64,000 bases of DNA from positions 752,920-816,919 of the forward strand of contig NC_092290.1 in assembly GCF_036320965.1 (NCBI RefSeq), in the 5' to 3' direction. The notes below the pieces were generated by a model. That model worked only from the letters and a program-made list of their open reading frames with translations, ran no database searches and was not told the DNA's origin. The DNA comes from Panulirus ornatus. Lineage: Eukaryota; Arthropoda; Malacostraca; Decapoda; Palinuridae. Positions 25,280-36,889 of this stretch are shown piece after piece. Made by a program: the position numbers and the translations under genes. Every line of letters starts with the position of its first letter. The first letter of the stretch is position 1.

Positions 25280-27130
25280 CCAGTCTGAGTCTGCCTCTGC
25301 AGTATGGCCCAGACTGTCTAACCCTGGGGTATGGCCCAGAGTATGCATACCCCTGGTGTATGACCCAGGCTGTGTATGTCCCTGGTGTATGACACAAGCT
25401 GTGTTTGTCCTGGTATACGGCCTAAGCTATGTCTGGTCCTGGTGTATGGCCCAGGGTGTGACTGGCTCTGGTGTATGGTCCAGGGTGTGACTGGCTCTGG
25501 TGTATGGTCCAGGGTGTGACTAGCTGTGGTGTATGGTCCAGGGTGTGACTGGCTGTGGTGTATGGCTCAGGGTGTGACTGGCTGTGGTGTATGGCTCAGG
25601 GTGTGACTGGCTGTGGTGTATGGCTCAGGGTGTGACTGGCTCTGGTGTATGGTCCAGGGTGTGACTGGCTGTGGTGTATGGCTCAGGGTGTGACTGGCTG
25701 TGGTGTATGGTCCAGGGTGTGACTGGCTGTGGTGTATGGCTCAGGGTGTGACTGGCTGTGGTGTATGGCTCAGGGTGTGACTGGCTGTGGTGTATGGCTC
25801 AGGGTGTGACTGGCTGTGGTGTATGGTCCAGGGTGTGACTGGCTGTGGTGTATGGCTCAGGGTGTGACTGGCTGTGGTGTATGGCTCAGGGTGTGACTGG
25901 CTCTGGTGTATGGTCCAGGGTGTGACTGGCTGTGGTGTATGGCTCAGGGTGTGACTGGCTGTGGTGTATGGCTCAGGGTGTGACTGGCTGTGGTGTATGG
26001 TCCAGGGTGTGACTGGCTGTGGTGTATGGCTCAGGGTGTGACTGGCTGTGGTGTATGGCTCAGGGTGTGACTGGCTCTGGTGTATGGTCCAGGGTGTGAC
26101 TGGCTGTGGTGTATGGCTCAGGGTGTGACTGGCTGTGGTGTATGGCTCAGGGTGTGACTGGCTCTGGTGTATGGTCCAGGGTGTGACTGGCTGTGGTGTA
26201 TGGCTCAGGGTGTGACTGGCTGTGGTGTATGGTCCAGGGTGTGACTGGCTGTGGTGTATGGCTCAGGGTGTGACTGGCTGTGGTGTATGGCTCAGGGTGT
26301 GACTGGCTGTGGTGTATGGCTCAGGGTGTGACTGGCTGTGGTGTATGGTCCAGGGTGTGACTGGCTGTGGTGTATGGCTCAGGGTGTGACTGGCTGTGGT
26401 GTATGGCTCAGGGTGTGACTGGCTGTGGTGTATGGCTCAGGGTGTGACTGGCTGTGGTGTATGGCTCAGGGTGTGACTGGCTGTGGTGTATGGCTCAGGG
26501 TGTGACTGGCTGTGGTGTATGGCTCAGGGTGTGACTGGCTGTGGTGTATGGCTCAGGGTGTGACTGGCTGTGGTGTATGGTCCAGGGTGTGACTGGCTGT
26601 GGTGTATGGCTCAGGGTGTGACTGGCTGTGGTGTATGGCTCAGGGTGTGACTGGCTGTGGTGTATGGTCCAGGGTGTGACTGGCTGTGGTGTATGGCTCA
26701 GGGTGTGACTGGCTGTGGTGTATGGCTCAGGGTGTGACTGGCTGTGGTGTATGGTCCAGGGTGTGACTGGCTGTGGTGTATGGCTCAGGGTGTGACTGGC
26801 TGTGGTGTATGGCTCAGGTTGTGACTGGCTGTGGTGTATGGCTCAGGGTTTGACTGGCTGTGGTGTATGGTCCAGGGTGACTGCCTCTGGTGTATGGTCC
26901 AGGGTGACTGCCTCTGGTGTATGGTCCAGGGTGTGACTGGCTCTGGTGTATGGCCCAGGGTATTACTGGTCCTGGTGTATGGCCCAGGGTGTGACTGGCT
27001 CAGGGGTATGGTCCAGGGTGTGACTGGCTCTGGTGTATGGTCCAGAATGTAACTGGCTCTGGTGTATGGTCCAAGGTGTGACTGGCCTGGAGTATGGTCC
27101 GAGGTGTGATTGGCCCTGGATATATATACT
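25280..27130. repeat. 29-bp minisatellite, about 60 copies
   Basis: The unit contains GTGTGACTGGCTGTGGTGTA and ends in TGGCTCAGG or TGGTCCAGG. The core (about 25,440-26,870) is highly homogeneous; both edges are degenerate. Diagnostic variants (GGCTC, GGTCC, and CTCT with GGTCC) recur every third unit in places, giving a local 87-bp higher-order period. No coding potential. Confidence 0.95.
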
Positions 27131-27179
27131 GCTGTGCTCAGTATACTAAACTAACAAACTATGGAACGGGGTATGTCAG

Positions 27180-27440
27180 TCCTTGGTGCAGCATCCCCAC
27201 CCCTTGTAGTAGTCCTGGGTAGGCCATGATGAGGTACCCCTAATCCCTATAGCAGCTCTGGGTAGCCCATGGTGAGGTACCCCCACCCCCTTTAGGAGCT
27301 CTGGGTGGGACCACGATAAAATCACCCTCATTATCTGTACCAATCCATGATGGACCATGACGAGGCCCTGGATGGGACCATGATGAACACCCCCTAAGCC
27401 CCTTATACCAGCCCTAGTGTGACCATAATGAGGCACCCCC
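27180..27440. repeat. Degenerate repeat of about 60 bp
   Basis: About four diverged copies with CCATGATGAGG-ACCCCC and AGCTCTGGGT motifs. Confidence 0.6.
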
Positions 27441-27744
27441 TTCTATCAGCGTGTCCCTCAAGGAACCCATAACTTGTGGTAATTAAATTTTGCCATAAAG
27501 TTAAGCAGCGAACGATCCGGCAAATATACCATTAGTCCATGTGTCCCCTGCTTCTGGGAAGTACCCCAGACGTGAATGTAAGTGGCTGGAGTGTGGGATG
27601 GTGCAGGTTGAACCATCATCCTACAGGTACACAATCCTCCTACCATGTGCATATAACTGGTAAGAAAAAGAAGAGAGTAAACAAACGTAGGAATCAACAG
27701 GTACAATGGATCTTCTGGTTGAACAAATCAGACTCTCCCATGAC

Positions 27745-28035
27745 TTCTTAGTGACTGTACCCATCCCATGACTGACCTGTCCTCACTGTTGACTGTACCA
27801 TCCCATGACTGACCTGTCCTCACTGTTGACTGTACCATCCCATGACTGACCCGTCCTCACTGTTGACTGTACCCATCCATGATTAATGATTAACATGTCC
27901 TAACTGGCGTTATGCTCCTGCAGGAGTGAGACACGTAGCCAGGTTCAGGAGGGTGGAGCCCCTAACGTGTGGCTCCTGCAGGAGTGTGAGACACGTGGCC
28001 AGGTTCAGGAGGCTGACGCCCCTGGCATGTGGCTC
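27745..28035. repeat. 37-bp (x3) and about 58-bp (x2) tandem repeats
   Basis: ATCCCATGACTGACC-TGTCCTCACTGTTGACTGTACC recurs three to four times from 27,760 to 27,880. Then GGCTCCTGCAGGAGTG-GAGACACGT-GCCAGGTTCAGGAGG occurs twice at 27,913-28,035; it includes the palindrome CTCCTGCAGGAG. Confidence 0.85.
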
Positions 28036-29084
28036 CTGTAAGTGAGGAGGGCGCAGGTGTGTCACTGGGGCTGACTGTCTTCCGTTCTTAGCGTCGCTCC
28101 CCAGTTTACCATCAGTTTTCTCCAACACATGAAAGTCAGGTCGGAAATCACATTTTCAACAGACTCCCTACAACTCGACACTCCTGCCATAAACCTAAGT
28201 CCTGAAAAAAATGATTAAAGGATGATTATGGAATCCGTGTGTGTGACCGTACATACATGCGGCAGTAAGTCTCCACTTGCAGTAAGTAGCGTGTGTAACG
28301 TTATGGCTATGTGCTACTCTGCAAGTGTCTTCTTCAGTGTTACCAACGTGATGCATCTTGCCAACTGAACAGGAACCTCAGGAAGAATGGTACAACTGAA
28401 AGTCGATCTAGGAACTTAAGAAAATGGAATCAACAGTAACACCTACCACAGTGGTAAGGAATCAGTAATAATTCCTCACCAGTATCAATGTAAAACTTTT
28501 TTCATCTCAGCTCAGCAGTAAGCGTCCTGATAATGTGTGTGTGTGTAGTAGTGTCTATGACATTCTCTTGACTCCTTACTGAAATTCGCGATACACTAAC
28601 AATATACCACCAGGCCCTGCAGCCACCGCCCCGTGACGGAACTGTCCCACCGGACCCTGCATCCACCGTCCCACGACGGTCCTGTCCCATCAGAGCCTCC
28701 AGCCACCGTCCCACGACGGTCCTGACCCGACAAGCCTCCCAGACAACGTCCACTGGTTTTAAATCTAGCGTCTAGGACGCGCAGGTCACACTCTCTCTCC
28801 ATGCAAGTAAGGAATGGTAAAGTCTGCCACGAAATAGCTCAGAAAGGTCAGAGTCAGCAAAATGATAAACCACTAAGGGTTGGGTCAGCCCGTGATATGT
28901 TGATGTCACGGGGTCACTTTCGGGAAGTAGAGCCATAAGGTCAAAACACATAAGTCAAGAGGGTTGTTAAGTCATGAAGGTCAGGTTCTACCTATGAGCA
29001 TCTCACTACTGGTCATGCCACATGTTCGTCACAGAAACTGTCATGCCATACGTTCCAGGGATGACGGTTATCAAGACAAACGTT
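28036..29084. other. Unassigned sequence with a 41-bp repeat
   Basis: No gene recognised. At 28,612-28,740 a 41-bp unit with CCGTCCCACGACGGTCCTG is present three times. GT dinucleotides lie at about 28,536-28,547. Confidence 0.5.
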
Positions 29085-29344
29085 AGAGGCAGTCCAGCAG
29101 ACCCAAGGGCTCAGAGGCAGTCCAGCAGACCCAAGGGCTCAGAGGCAGTCCAGCAGACCCAAGGGCTCAGAGGCAGTCCAGCAAACCCAAGGGCTCAGAG
29201 GCAGTCCAGCAGACCCAAGGGCTCAGAGGCAATCCAGCAGATCCAAGGGCTCAGAGGCAGTCCAGCAGACTCAAGGGCTCAGAGGCAGTCCAGCAGATCC
29301 AAGGGCTCAGAGGCAGTCCAGCAGACCCAAGGGCTCAGAGGCAA
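29085..29344. repeat. 28-bp minisatellite
   Basis: Nine copies of GAGGCAGTCCAGCAGACCCA plus AGGGCTCA, nearly identical. Three-frame periodic open reading is an artefact. Confidence 0.96.
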
Positions 29345-29446
29345 GGTAAAGAAACATAGTACATAAAAATGTTACGGTAATAAGTCATACACTTCGGTAT
29401 GATCCATGAATGACTTAATACCGTCCTGAAACTTTTTAGGGCACGT

Positions 29447-29907
29447 ATATCCAAATAAAAAGTGGAAATAAAAAGAGCGTGGTTGAGAGAGCAGAAGAGG
29501 GTGTTTTGAAATGGTTTGGGCACATGGAGAGAATGAGTGAGGAAAGATTGACCAAGAGGATATATGTGTCGGAGGTGGAGGGAACGAGGAGAAGAGGGAG
29601 ACCAAATTGGAGGTGGAAAGATGGAGTGAAAAAGATTTTGTGTGATCGGGGCCTGAACATGCAGGAGGGTGAAAGGAGGGCAAGGAATAGAGTGAATTGG
29701 AGCGATGTGGTATACAGGGTTTGACGTGCTGTCAGTGGATTGAATCAAGGCATGTGAAGCGTCTGGGGTAAACCATGGAAAGCTGTGTAGGTATGTATAT
29801 TTGCGTGTGTGGACGTGTGTATGTACATGTGTATGGGGGGGGGGTTGGGCCATTTCTTTCGTCTGTTTCCTTGCGCTACCTCGCAAACGCGGGAGACAGC
29901 GACAAAG

Positions 29908-29941
<34 letters not shown>

Positions 29942-29950
29942 CCAAATAAA
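29447..29950 (+). mobile_element. RTE-like LINE, copy G, with perfect 13-bp target-site duplication
   Basis: The insertion 29,460-29,937 is flanked by ATATCCAAATAAA at 29,447-29,459 and again at 29,938-29,950. It is 5'-truncated to the last 85 or so codons ([20 protein letters not shown] onward), carries the short 3' UTR and the stem-loop at 29,874-29,901, and ends with about 26 A. The direct repeats and A-tail are classic target-primed reverse transcription products. They mark this as the youngest-looking copy in the window and define the true 3' end of the family. Confidence 0.93.
29479..29723 (+). pseudogene. LINE RT C-terminal fragment
   Basis: An open frame of 81 codons ending at a TGA. 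It matches the C-terminal domain of copies A, B and E, including [20 protein letters not shown] and GRPNWRWKDGVKKIL. It has no RT core, so no activity. Confidence 0.88.
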
Positions 29951-30580
29951 GGTTTAAATTATACTAATACAGGAACTATGGTTTCTAATAACATAAACTA
30001 TAACTGTACACCATCACAATCAATAGAGATTTACAGTGGAGTAAAGCCCAAGGCGGTTCAGTCAAGTGACCAGCTATGATGATCAAAAGTACAGTGACAA
30101 AATGCATAAGTTGCTGTCTTGTAACGACCCGTCAGGGTCTATAGTAACGACTTACCAGGACCCACAGTAACGACCCACCAGGGCCTACAGTAACGACTCA
30201 CCAGGACCTACAGTACAGTGCTAAGTATCACAGCAGTATGCACTATGGTGCGAGGCCAACGCTTCCCTATCGAGGTTGTCTTACCGAAGAACACCAAAGT
30301 TTACCTAGACCGCTTGACCACAACGGAACGACACTTGATCAAGTATGTACGATAGTTTGGCCAGTGACTTAACCCATCAGGGTGAGATGAAAGACCAGAC
30401 CATCATACTGAAGATGTGTATCGTTGTGCTGAATGGTCGTACCACTGTAATTAAGGGTCGCACCGACTTACAGAGTTAAGGTACTTATCCATTACTAGAA
30501 ATCCATGTAATTGGGTCCTGTTGTTTAGAGACCTGCAAGAACGTCTCGCACCATGAGAACCCTCGTCCCCACCACCCACG
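29951..30580. other. Unassigned sequence with a 24-bp repeat
   Basis: At 30,124-30,217 a 24-bp unit AGTAACGACCCACCAGGGCC-TAC occurs about four times. The rest shows nothing I can name. Confidence 0.5.
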
Positions 30581-30589
30581 AGGACATCA

Positions 30590-30790
30590 TCCCCACCAAT
30601 AACATCGGAAGGTCACCCACCCACCACGCCCACAACACCGGGAGTTCTCCCACACACTACACCGGGAGTTACGCCCACAACACCGGGAGGTCCCCCACCC
30701 ATTACATTCACAACACTGGGAGGTCCCCCATTCACCCACAACATTGGGAAGTCTCCCACCCACTACGTCCCGAAGGCCACTCCCACTACG
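30590..30790. repeat. Degenerate repeat of about 27 bp
   Basis: Copies with CACAACACCGGGAGGTCCCC and CACCCACTAC, six or so, diverged. Confidence 0.75.
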
Positions 30791-31870
30791 TTTCACCATG
30801 ACGCCTACCATACCTGGTACTTCACTATGATACCCAGCATGACATCTTTACACTGGTTGTTGCAGTAGTGGATCATGGCCAGTCTCCCATACCGTAGTGA
30901 AGGCCCACAGCACTGCAGCAGCACAGGTGTACTGAACCAAACTTTCATTTAATGATGAGAGAGAGACCAGTGCAGAGAACCTTGCTATACTGATAATGAC
31001 CCAGACGTTAACGCTTAATGACCATCTCTGCCGTTACAAAACATTTTCTTTAAGGGACAACTAGCCATTACCTAAACATTATTAAGAAAATTACAAGTTA
31101 AGACACCATCAGCAACATTTCAAAATTTCGTCAGTGGATTTACTGCCCAATAAAATACACAGCTTGGGAGATGTTGGCAGTTGGTGTTGGGTATTGGGTA
31201 GGTTTGGCAGGCAGGGTCCTGCTGGGAGAGGTATACCTCCCACCTGACCTGACTTTTGGATTTGATTTGTCCGGACTACAACCAACCCCCACCAGCTGTG
31301 TGACCTGGCTTCCCCCACCCATGGCTCAGGCTCACCAAATCAGCAGTGGTGTAAGCTTGAGGTGTGTTGTGAGGAAAAAGTTCTGATGGAATATGATGAG
31401 GAGTGTGGCTGGTTTAGTGACCTGAAAGAGTGTGTTGTTCAGAGTGTGGTGTTGAGGAAGGTGGTAGCGCTACGTCCAGCGGGAGCCGGACCTGCCTCAC
31501 GTTCAGGCCCACCAGACCAGACCGCCAAAGTTTACCCATAATAAAGAACTCTACAGGTTTGGTCGGCCCAGCACAGGGGTGAATATAGCCAGTCTGTCTT
31601 GGATAAGAATTTCCCTCAAAAACAGTTCATAATACTTGCAAATGTTCCGGCAGCGAGATTGGGTGGTCGCCACAATCTCTCACACCATCACACTCAATCA
31701 ATTTACATTTTTCTCCCAAAATAAAAATGTTTTATATAAAACCTGAAAATGGTCATGCCATCAACACATTTTTATATTATAGAACGGATGGTTGTGTGAA
31801 GGAGGGAGTCGTAATGGAAACTTACGGATGGGAGGGAAGGTTGTATGATGAGTAACGGAGAGCAGGGAAG
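30791..31870. other. Unassigned sequence
   Basis: No supported gene or repeat. Short open frames around 31,110-31,386 lie on both strands without a domain. Confidence 0.35.
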
Positions 31871-31936
31871 GCTGTGTGATGTGGCGCGCTGGCGACGGGA
31901 ATAAATGTAGGCAGCAAATATGAATATGTAAATGTG

Positions 31937-32022
<86 letters not shown>

Positions 32023-32129
32023 TGTATATATGCGTGTATGGGCGTTTATGTATATACATGTGTATGTGGGTGGGTTGGGCCATTTCTCGTCTGTTTCATT
32101 GCGCTACCTTGCTGATGCGGGAGACGGCG

Positions 32130-32131
<2 letters not shown>
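31871..32131 (+). mobile_element. LINE 3'-UTR fragment, split by (TA)n
   Basis: A plus-strand 3' UTR from about 31,871 (GTGTGATGTGGCGCGCTGG) to the stem-loop at 32,102-32,129. A (TA)n has expanded inside it at 31,938-32,018. Confidence 0.8.

Positions 32132-32203
<72 letters not shown>
32132..32203. repeat. (TA)n microsatellite
   Basis: Uninterrupted TA between a LINE 3' end and element S2. Confidence 0.95.
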
Positions 32204-32206
<3 letters not shown>

Positions 32207-32386
32207 GTGACTAAAAGGGGAGGGAGCGGGGGGCTGGAAATCCTCCCCTCTTTCTTTTTTTTTTTCAATTTTCCAAAAGAGGGAACAGAGAAGGGGGCCA
32301 GGTGAGGATATTCCCTCAGAGGCCCAGTCCTCTGTTCTTAACGCTACCTTGCTAATGCGGGAAATGGCGAATAGGTTGAAAGAAAG

Positions 32387-32388
<2 letters not shown>
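32204..32388 (+). mobile_element. Short non-autonomous element S2, copy 2 (5'-truncated)
   Basis: Starts inside the element at GGTGACTAAAAGGGGAGGG and runs through the T-run, the GGGGGCCAGGTGAGGATATT block and the stem-loop (32,340-32,369) to a GAAAGAAAGAAA tail. (TA)n flanks both sides. Confidence 0.85.

Positions 32389-32461
<73 letters not shown>
32389..32461. repeat. (TA)n microsatellite
   Basis: TA dinucleotides between S2 copy 2 and the next LINE piece. Confidence 0.95.
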
Positions 32462-32467
<6 letters not shown>

Positions 32468-32962
32468 TACACATGTACATAATTCATACTGTCTGCCCTT
32501 ATTCATTCCCGTCGCCACCCCGCCACACATGAAATGACATCCCTCTCCCCCCGCATGTGCGCGAGGTAGCGCTAAGAAAAGACAACAAAGGCCAGCATGA
32601 CAGCTGGAGACTGAGTGTGAGCGAATGGGGCCTTTGTTGCCTTTTCCTGGCGCTGCCTCGCGCACATGGGGGGGGGGGGGGGATGTTATTCCGTGTGTGG
32701 CGGGTTGGCGATGGGGGTGAGTCGGGGCAGACAGTGTGAATTGTGTGCATGTGTGTATATGTGTGTGTCTGTGTGTGTATATATGTGTGTACGTTTGGAT
32801 GTGTGGGCGTGTATGTTTGCGTGTGTGGACGTGTGTGTGTGTGTGCATTTGTGTGGGGGTGGGTTGGGCCATTTCTTTCGTTTGTTTCCTTGCGCTACCT
32901 CGCAGGCACGGGAGACAGCGACAAAGCAAAATAAATAAAATAAATAAACATATATATATATA
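32462..32962. mobile_element. Inverted pair of LINE 3'-UTR pieces (fold-back)
   Basis: 32,462-32,593 is the first 3'-UTR module on the minus strand. 32,594-32,940 is the same region and the rest of the UTR on the plus strand, ending in the stem-loop (about 32,893-32,922) and AAATAAAT-type tail. The two modules form an imperfect inverted repeat of about 130 bp per arm around a 35-nt spacer (32,594-32,628). A 15-base G-run lies at 32,668-32,682. Confidence 0.82.
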
Positions 32963-32965
32963 TAT

Positions 32966-33432
<467 letters not shown>

Positions 33433-33782
33433 TTATAAAAAACGTTCAACTGCAAGGCTCTAACCCGGGATCCCTGCGTGACGGGGGGGGGGGGGGGGGG
33501 GGGGGGGCGCTACCGCTATGCTATGATGCCCCTTGTGGGGAAATGACTATTCGAGTACTTTGTACTCGAATACCCTTCATCTCACAACCAGCAGACAGCA
33601 TTTTACAGAATCTAACTGTACAAGTCGGAAATATGTAAAACGAATATAGTGCATATGAACGCGCACTTCCATAGAACATACAACATGTGAGCCTGATAGG
33701 ATTCCACCGGTGTGGACCCCGTTGCTCACCAACGTGAGACGAAGGATATTCGATTACAAAGTATTCGAATAGTCATTTCCCC
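33433..33782 (-). mobile_element. tRNA-like SINE or satellite, copy 2, rearranged
   Basis: Minus-strand box A-like TAGCATAGCGG (33,529-33,519) and box B-like GGGTTAGAGCC (about 33,467-33,457) are separated by a 25-base G-run (33,483-33,507) where the anticodon region should be. The perfect palindrome TATTCGAGTAC-TTT-GTACTCGAATA lies at 33,548-33,572. A second copy at 33,747-33,771 is embedded in inverted flanks, so 33,537-33,782 resembles an element with terminal inverted repeats of about 48 bp. The body motifs GAACGCGCACTTCCATAGAA and AGCCTGATAGGA are shared with copy 3. Confidence 0.68.
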
Positions 33783-34675
33783 ACTTCTCATGTACTCTTA
33801 CCGTACATTCCCAGGCAACAGTTCCCCCTACAGTGCCCAACAGACTAACAGACTCTCCCCGTAGAGAGCCATTTGATACATCACCTACACAGCCTAACAC
33901 ACATCCTCTATATACAACCAGAAACCATGCACTTCTCATACACACCCTGAAAAGATAATCCTCTTTATTCTTAAACGTCCTGAGACTCTCACCAAACGTT
34001 GCCTTTTTTACAAAGTCTGCTTCATACACAGAGGTCCATGCATATATACGATAGACTTGTAAAGAAAAGCTTTTGCTCATACAATCTAACAAGACTCACA
34101 CAAAATACATGAGGGCAAGAGAGGCCGGGCCGGCAGGTTGCTTCCCTCACTTACCTGCTGGCCAGATGGGGCCGGGCCCAGGCTCCCCGCCACCCAACAA
34201 GAAAGTTAAACATTTGAACTACGAGTCCTGGCAAACAGGCAGGTTAAAATTTACTCCCAGGAATGGTCTAGTTTCTTCCAGCGATGTTAAGTGTAGGTAC
34301 AGACGAGGCGAGGCGCGGGGTCATCCTGCCAAGGCTCCAGTATCAGAACCGTGGCTCCTGATACACTGAAAGATATTCTAATAAGAGAAAATGTCGACTA
34401 AACATTCCTGTTTGAGACCAAACAATCATACACCTGTAGGCTAAACTCGGTCTCACAATCCACGACATTCAGCAGTTTTCCCTCTGGAAACATGTGGGGC
34501 ACAGTGCTACCCTTACTCATTCCTACCACCTATGGTGAGACAGACCTGGGACAGCTTTTGTTAGCACCTCCACGTGATCATCTTTAAGGACCACACCTCT
34601 GCTACACCTCTCACTGGACCTCGATCACGACTTCTCCTGCCACCTTTCATGCCAATTTCACTAGAGACACTGCGC
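33783..34675. other. Unassigned sequence
   Basis: No supported gene. A perfect donor-like CAGGTAAGTGAG occurs on the minus strand near 34,150, but no open exon ends there (see rejected items). Confidence 0.35.
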
Positions 34676-34930
34676 TTCGACCTGGACCACTTCCCCACCA
34701 CATTAACCAGGACCACTTCCCCACCACATTAACCAAGACCACTCCCCACCACATTAACCAGGACCACTCCTCTACCACATTAACCAAGACCACTCACCAG
34801 CACATTAACCAGGATCACTCCCGGCACATGAACCAGGACCACTCCCCCCAGCACATTGACCAGAACCACTCACCAGTACACCAACCTTGAGCACTCCTCA
34901 GCAAATCAGCCAGGATCACCCCCAATCCAC
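34676..34930. repeat. 25-26-bp minisatellite, diverged
   Basis: About nine copies of AACCAGGACCACTCCCCACC-ACATT with indels, more diverged toward 34,930. Confidence 0.88.
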
Positions 34931-35264
34931 CAGGACCTCTCATACTAACTATGGCAGCACTTCTTGGATTTCGGTCATGAACTGACCTAAGGCTTCTCTT
35001 AGAACAATGTACTTCTATGGTTGATCCCAGAGTCTTTTATACTTCTTATGTACTTCCCAGTTCCTCCTTTACTTGTACTCAAACAAACTCCCTACCCCCA
35101 CCACACTTTACCCACAAATCCTCCAAAACTCTTCCATTCCCCTACTCCAGACTTCCAGTCAACGCCAAGAAAGTTACTTCCATCTTTACTCCAGCCAGGA
35201 CCCCCTCTTCGACCTCTCCTCCGTTAGTGACCTAAGACGGAGCGAAGTAAATGATGCACGTTCT
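34931..35264. other. Unassigned sequence
   Basis: Three overlapping short plus-strand frames, no domain, no gene supported. Confidence 0.35.
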
Positions 35265-35430
35265 CTTGTTCTCCCTCAAGTGCTGACATGAAACACGTTC
35301 TCCCTCAAGTGTTGATGTAAAGCATGTTCTTCCTCAAGTGCAGATGTAAAACATGTTCTTCCTCAAATGTTGATATATATCGTCTTCTTCCTCAAGTGCT
35401 GACGTAAAACGAGCACTTCCACAAGTGTTA
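35265..35430. repeat. 29-30-bp tandem repeat
   Basis: About five copies of TTCTTCCTCAAGTGCTGATG-TAAAACATG, diverged. Confidence 0.85.
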
Positions 35431-35439
35431 ATCTGACGT

Positions 35440-35824
35440 AAGACGTATACCTGGTGTATAATGCGGGGCATTCTAACTCCACAGTCTGGGAAGTGGCCAA
35501 GTTGCTGAGTTGGGACGTTGATCTACAAGCCTTTTGCAAGCCATGGCCTGCAGGCTCACGCATCCCCACAGCCCGTGTGGTCTGATACACCTTATTCAGG
35601 ACCTTCATAGATTTCTCCAACATATACCCTAAAGTGTTTGTGGTGTCAGTAGGCAAAATGTTGAACTGTTTTGGTCCCCAGATGTTCGAGGTACTTTGCC
35701 TTTTTGATTTTAAGGGTAATAGTTTACAGTTCGCCATACCTGTCTTACCATTAGGGAATAGTCTTGAGTGTAGGTATGGGACCAAACCTTCAAAGATGTT
35801 TAAAAGTAAATGGTGAAATACCAA
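35440..35824 (-). pseudogene. CR1-like LINE C-terminal fragment
   Basis: A minus-strand frame contains FEGLVPYL, an LPLKSKRQSTSNIWGPKQFN stretch and NILPTDTTNT, then an STSQLSNL stretch. This order resembles the C-terminal end of CR1-like LINE proteins, where a GPRLFN-LP block precedes a short SNSL-type tail. The amino part, including RT, is absent. It resembles the other CR1-like fossil at 50.8-52.0 kb in type only; the two do not overlap in sequence. The call is from remembered family patterns. Confidence 0.45.
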
Positions 35825-36889
35825 AGGAATGTCAATGTTGGTAACCCCATCCTGCCATGCCTTATTTAGGTGTGGGATGGGTCTCGCCCCACCCCATCAA
35901 TCCAACTATCCCCATCTCTCTCACCATCACACATGGTCAGCAGGTCCCACATGGGGTCAACTCCCGTCACCAAGACGTCGCCTTACACACTGCTCACCTT
36001 CAACAAGGAACAGTTACTCTCGTTCAATTTTTCATGGAAACCCGGAGGGTGGGCGGCGAGGGATTCCTGAAGTGGAGATCTGACCCGGTGATGAGGATCC
36101 CAAGTGGGGATATAAAGGGTCCGAGGGCTGGGAGTCTAGGGGACCGGAAGGGGCCTAAGGTCGGTGGGGTTGAGGGTTGCAGGGATCTCTGTGGGGAGGG
36201 GGGGGGGTCAAGAGGGTTTAAAGTAGCTGTTCAGGATGGAGGACCTGTGAGACAGGGGGATGACAAGCCTGTCTGCAGGTATGGCGGGGCTGGCGTACAG
36301 GGAAGGGTTGGTAACGCAGCAAGCCGTATGGGGAGAGGGGTCGGACAAGTCGTCAGCAGGGACATTTCTTTCCGATTACGAGAATTCTTGCAGGTTATCA
36401 AAATTGATAACCATGAACAGCACCGACAAGAGACGAGTGACACTAGACAGCATCGAGCAGATAAAGCGTATTGTAAGGTTTGTATGGATGGGAGGAGCTA
36501 CTAACTTATTGACCTTATTCCGGAAAAATGTAACCGAAAACCCATTTTTTTGGGTGGCAATCAGTGAGGGTATGGATGAGGATCTGGGTGTGGGTGAGAA
36601 TGGGAGTTTGTGATGTGGGTTGGGCGGTGTGGCTGCGGTACATGATAGGTGGGTACCCTAAGGCTGGAGGACACTTGAGAAACACAGAGAATGGGATAAA
36701 TACATGATCCTGTTTTATGCAGGTCTATAAGAGAACCAAATAAGAAAGTACAACGTCAAAGAAAATACAGTGTAAAGTTTCACAGCAAACGACAAATGAC
36801 ACATAAACTACAGTTGAGTAACATGGTAATGTGAAGCTGTGAGAAAATCCAGCGAAGAGGACCACAGCCATCCATTCAGTCAGCCGTCT
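35825..36889. other. Unassigned sequence
   Basis: Several overlapping plus-strand open frames (35,829-36,613) but no recognisable domain, start context or splice pattern. G-rich GGGGAGGGGGGGGG near 36,190. Confidence 0.35.

Noticed and set aside
34140..34375. Possible minus-strand exon ending at the perfect donor CAGGTAAGTGAG near 34,150
   Set aside because: All frames from the nearest acceptor-like site (near 34,369) hit stops before the donor. The sequence is low-complexity GC-rich.
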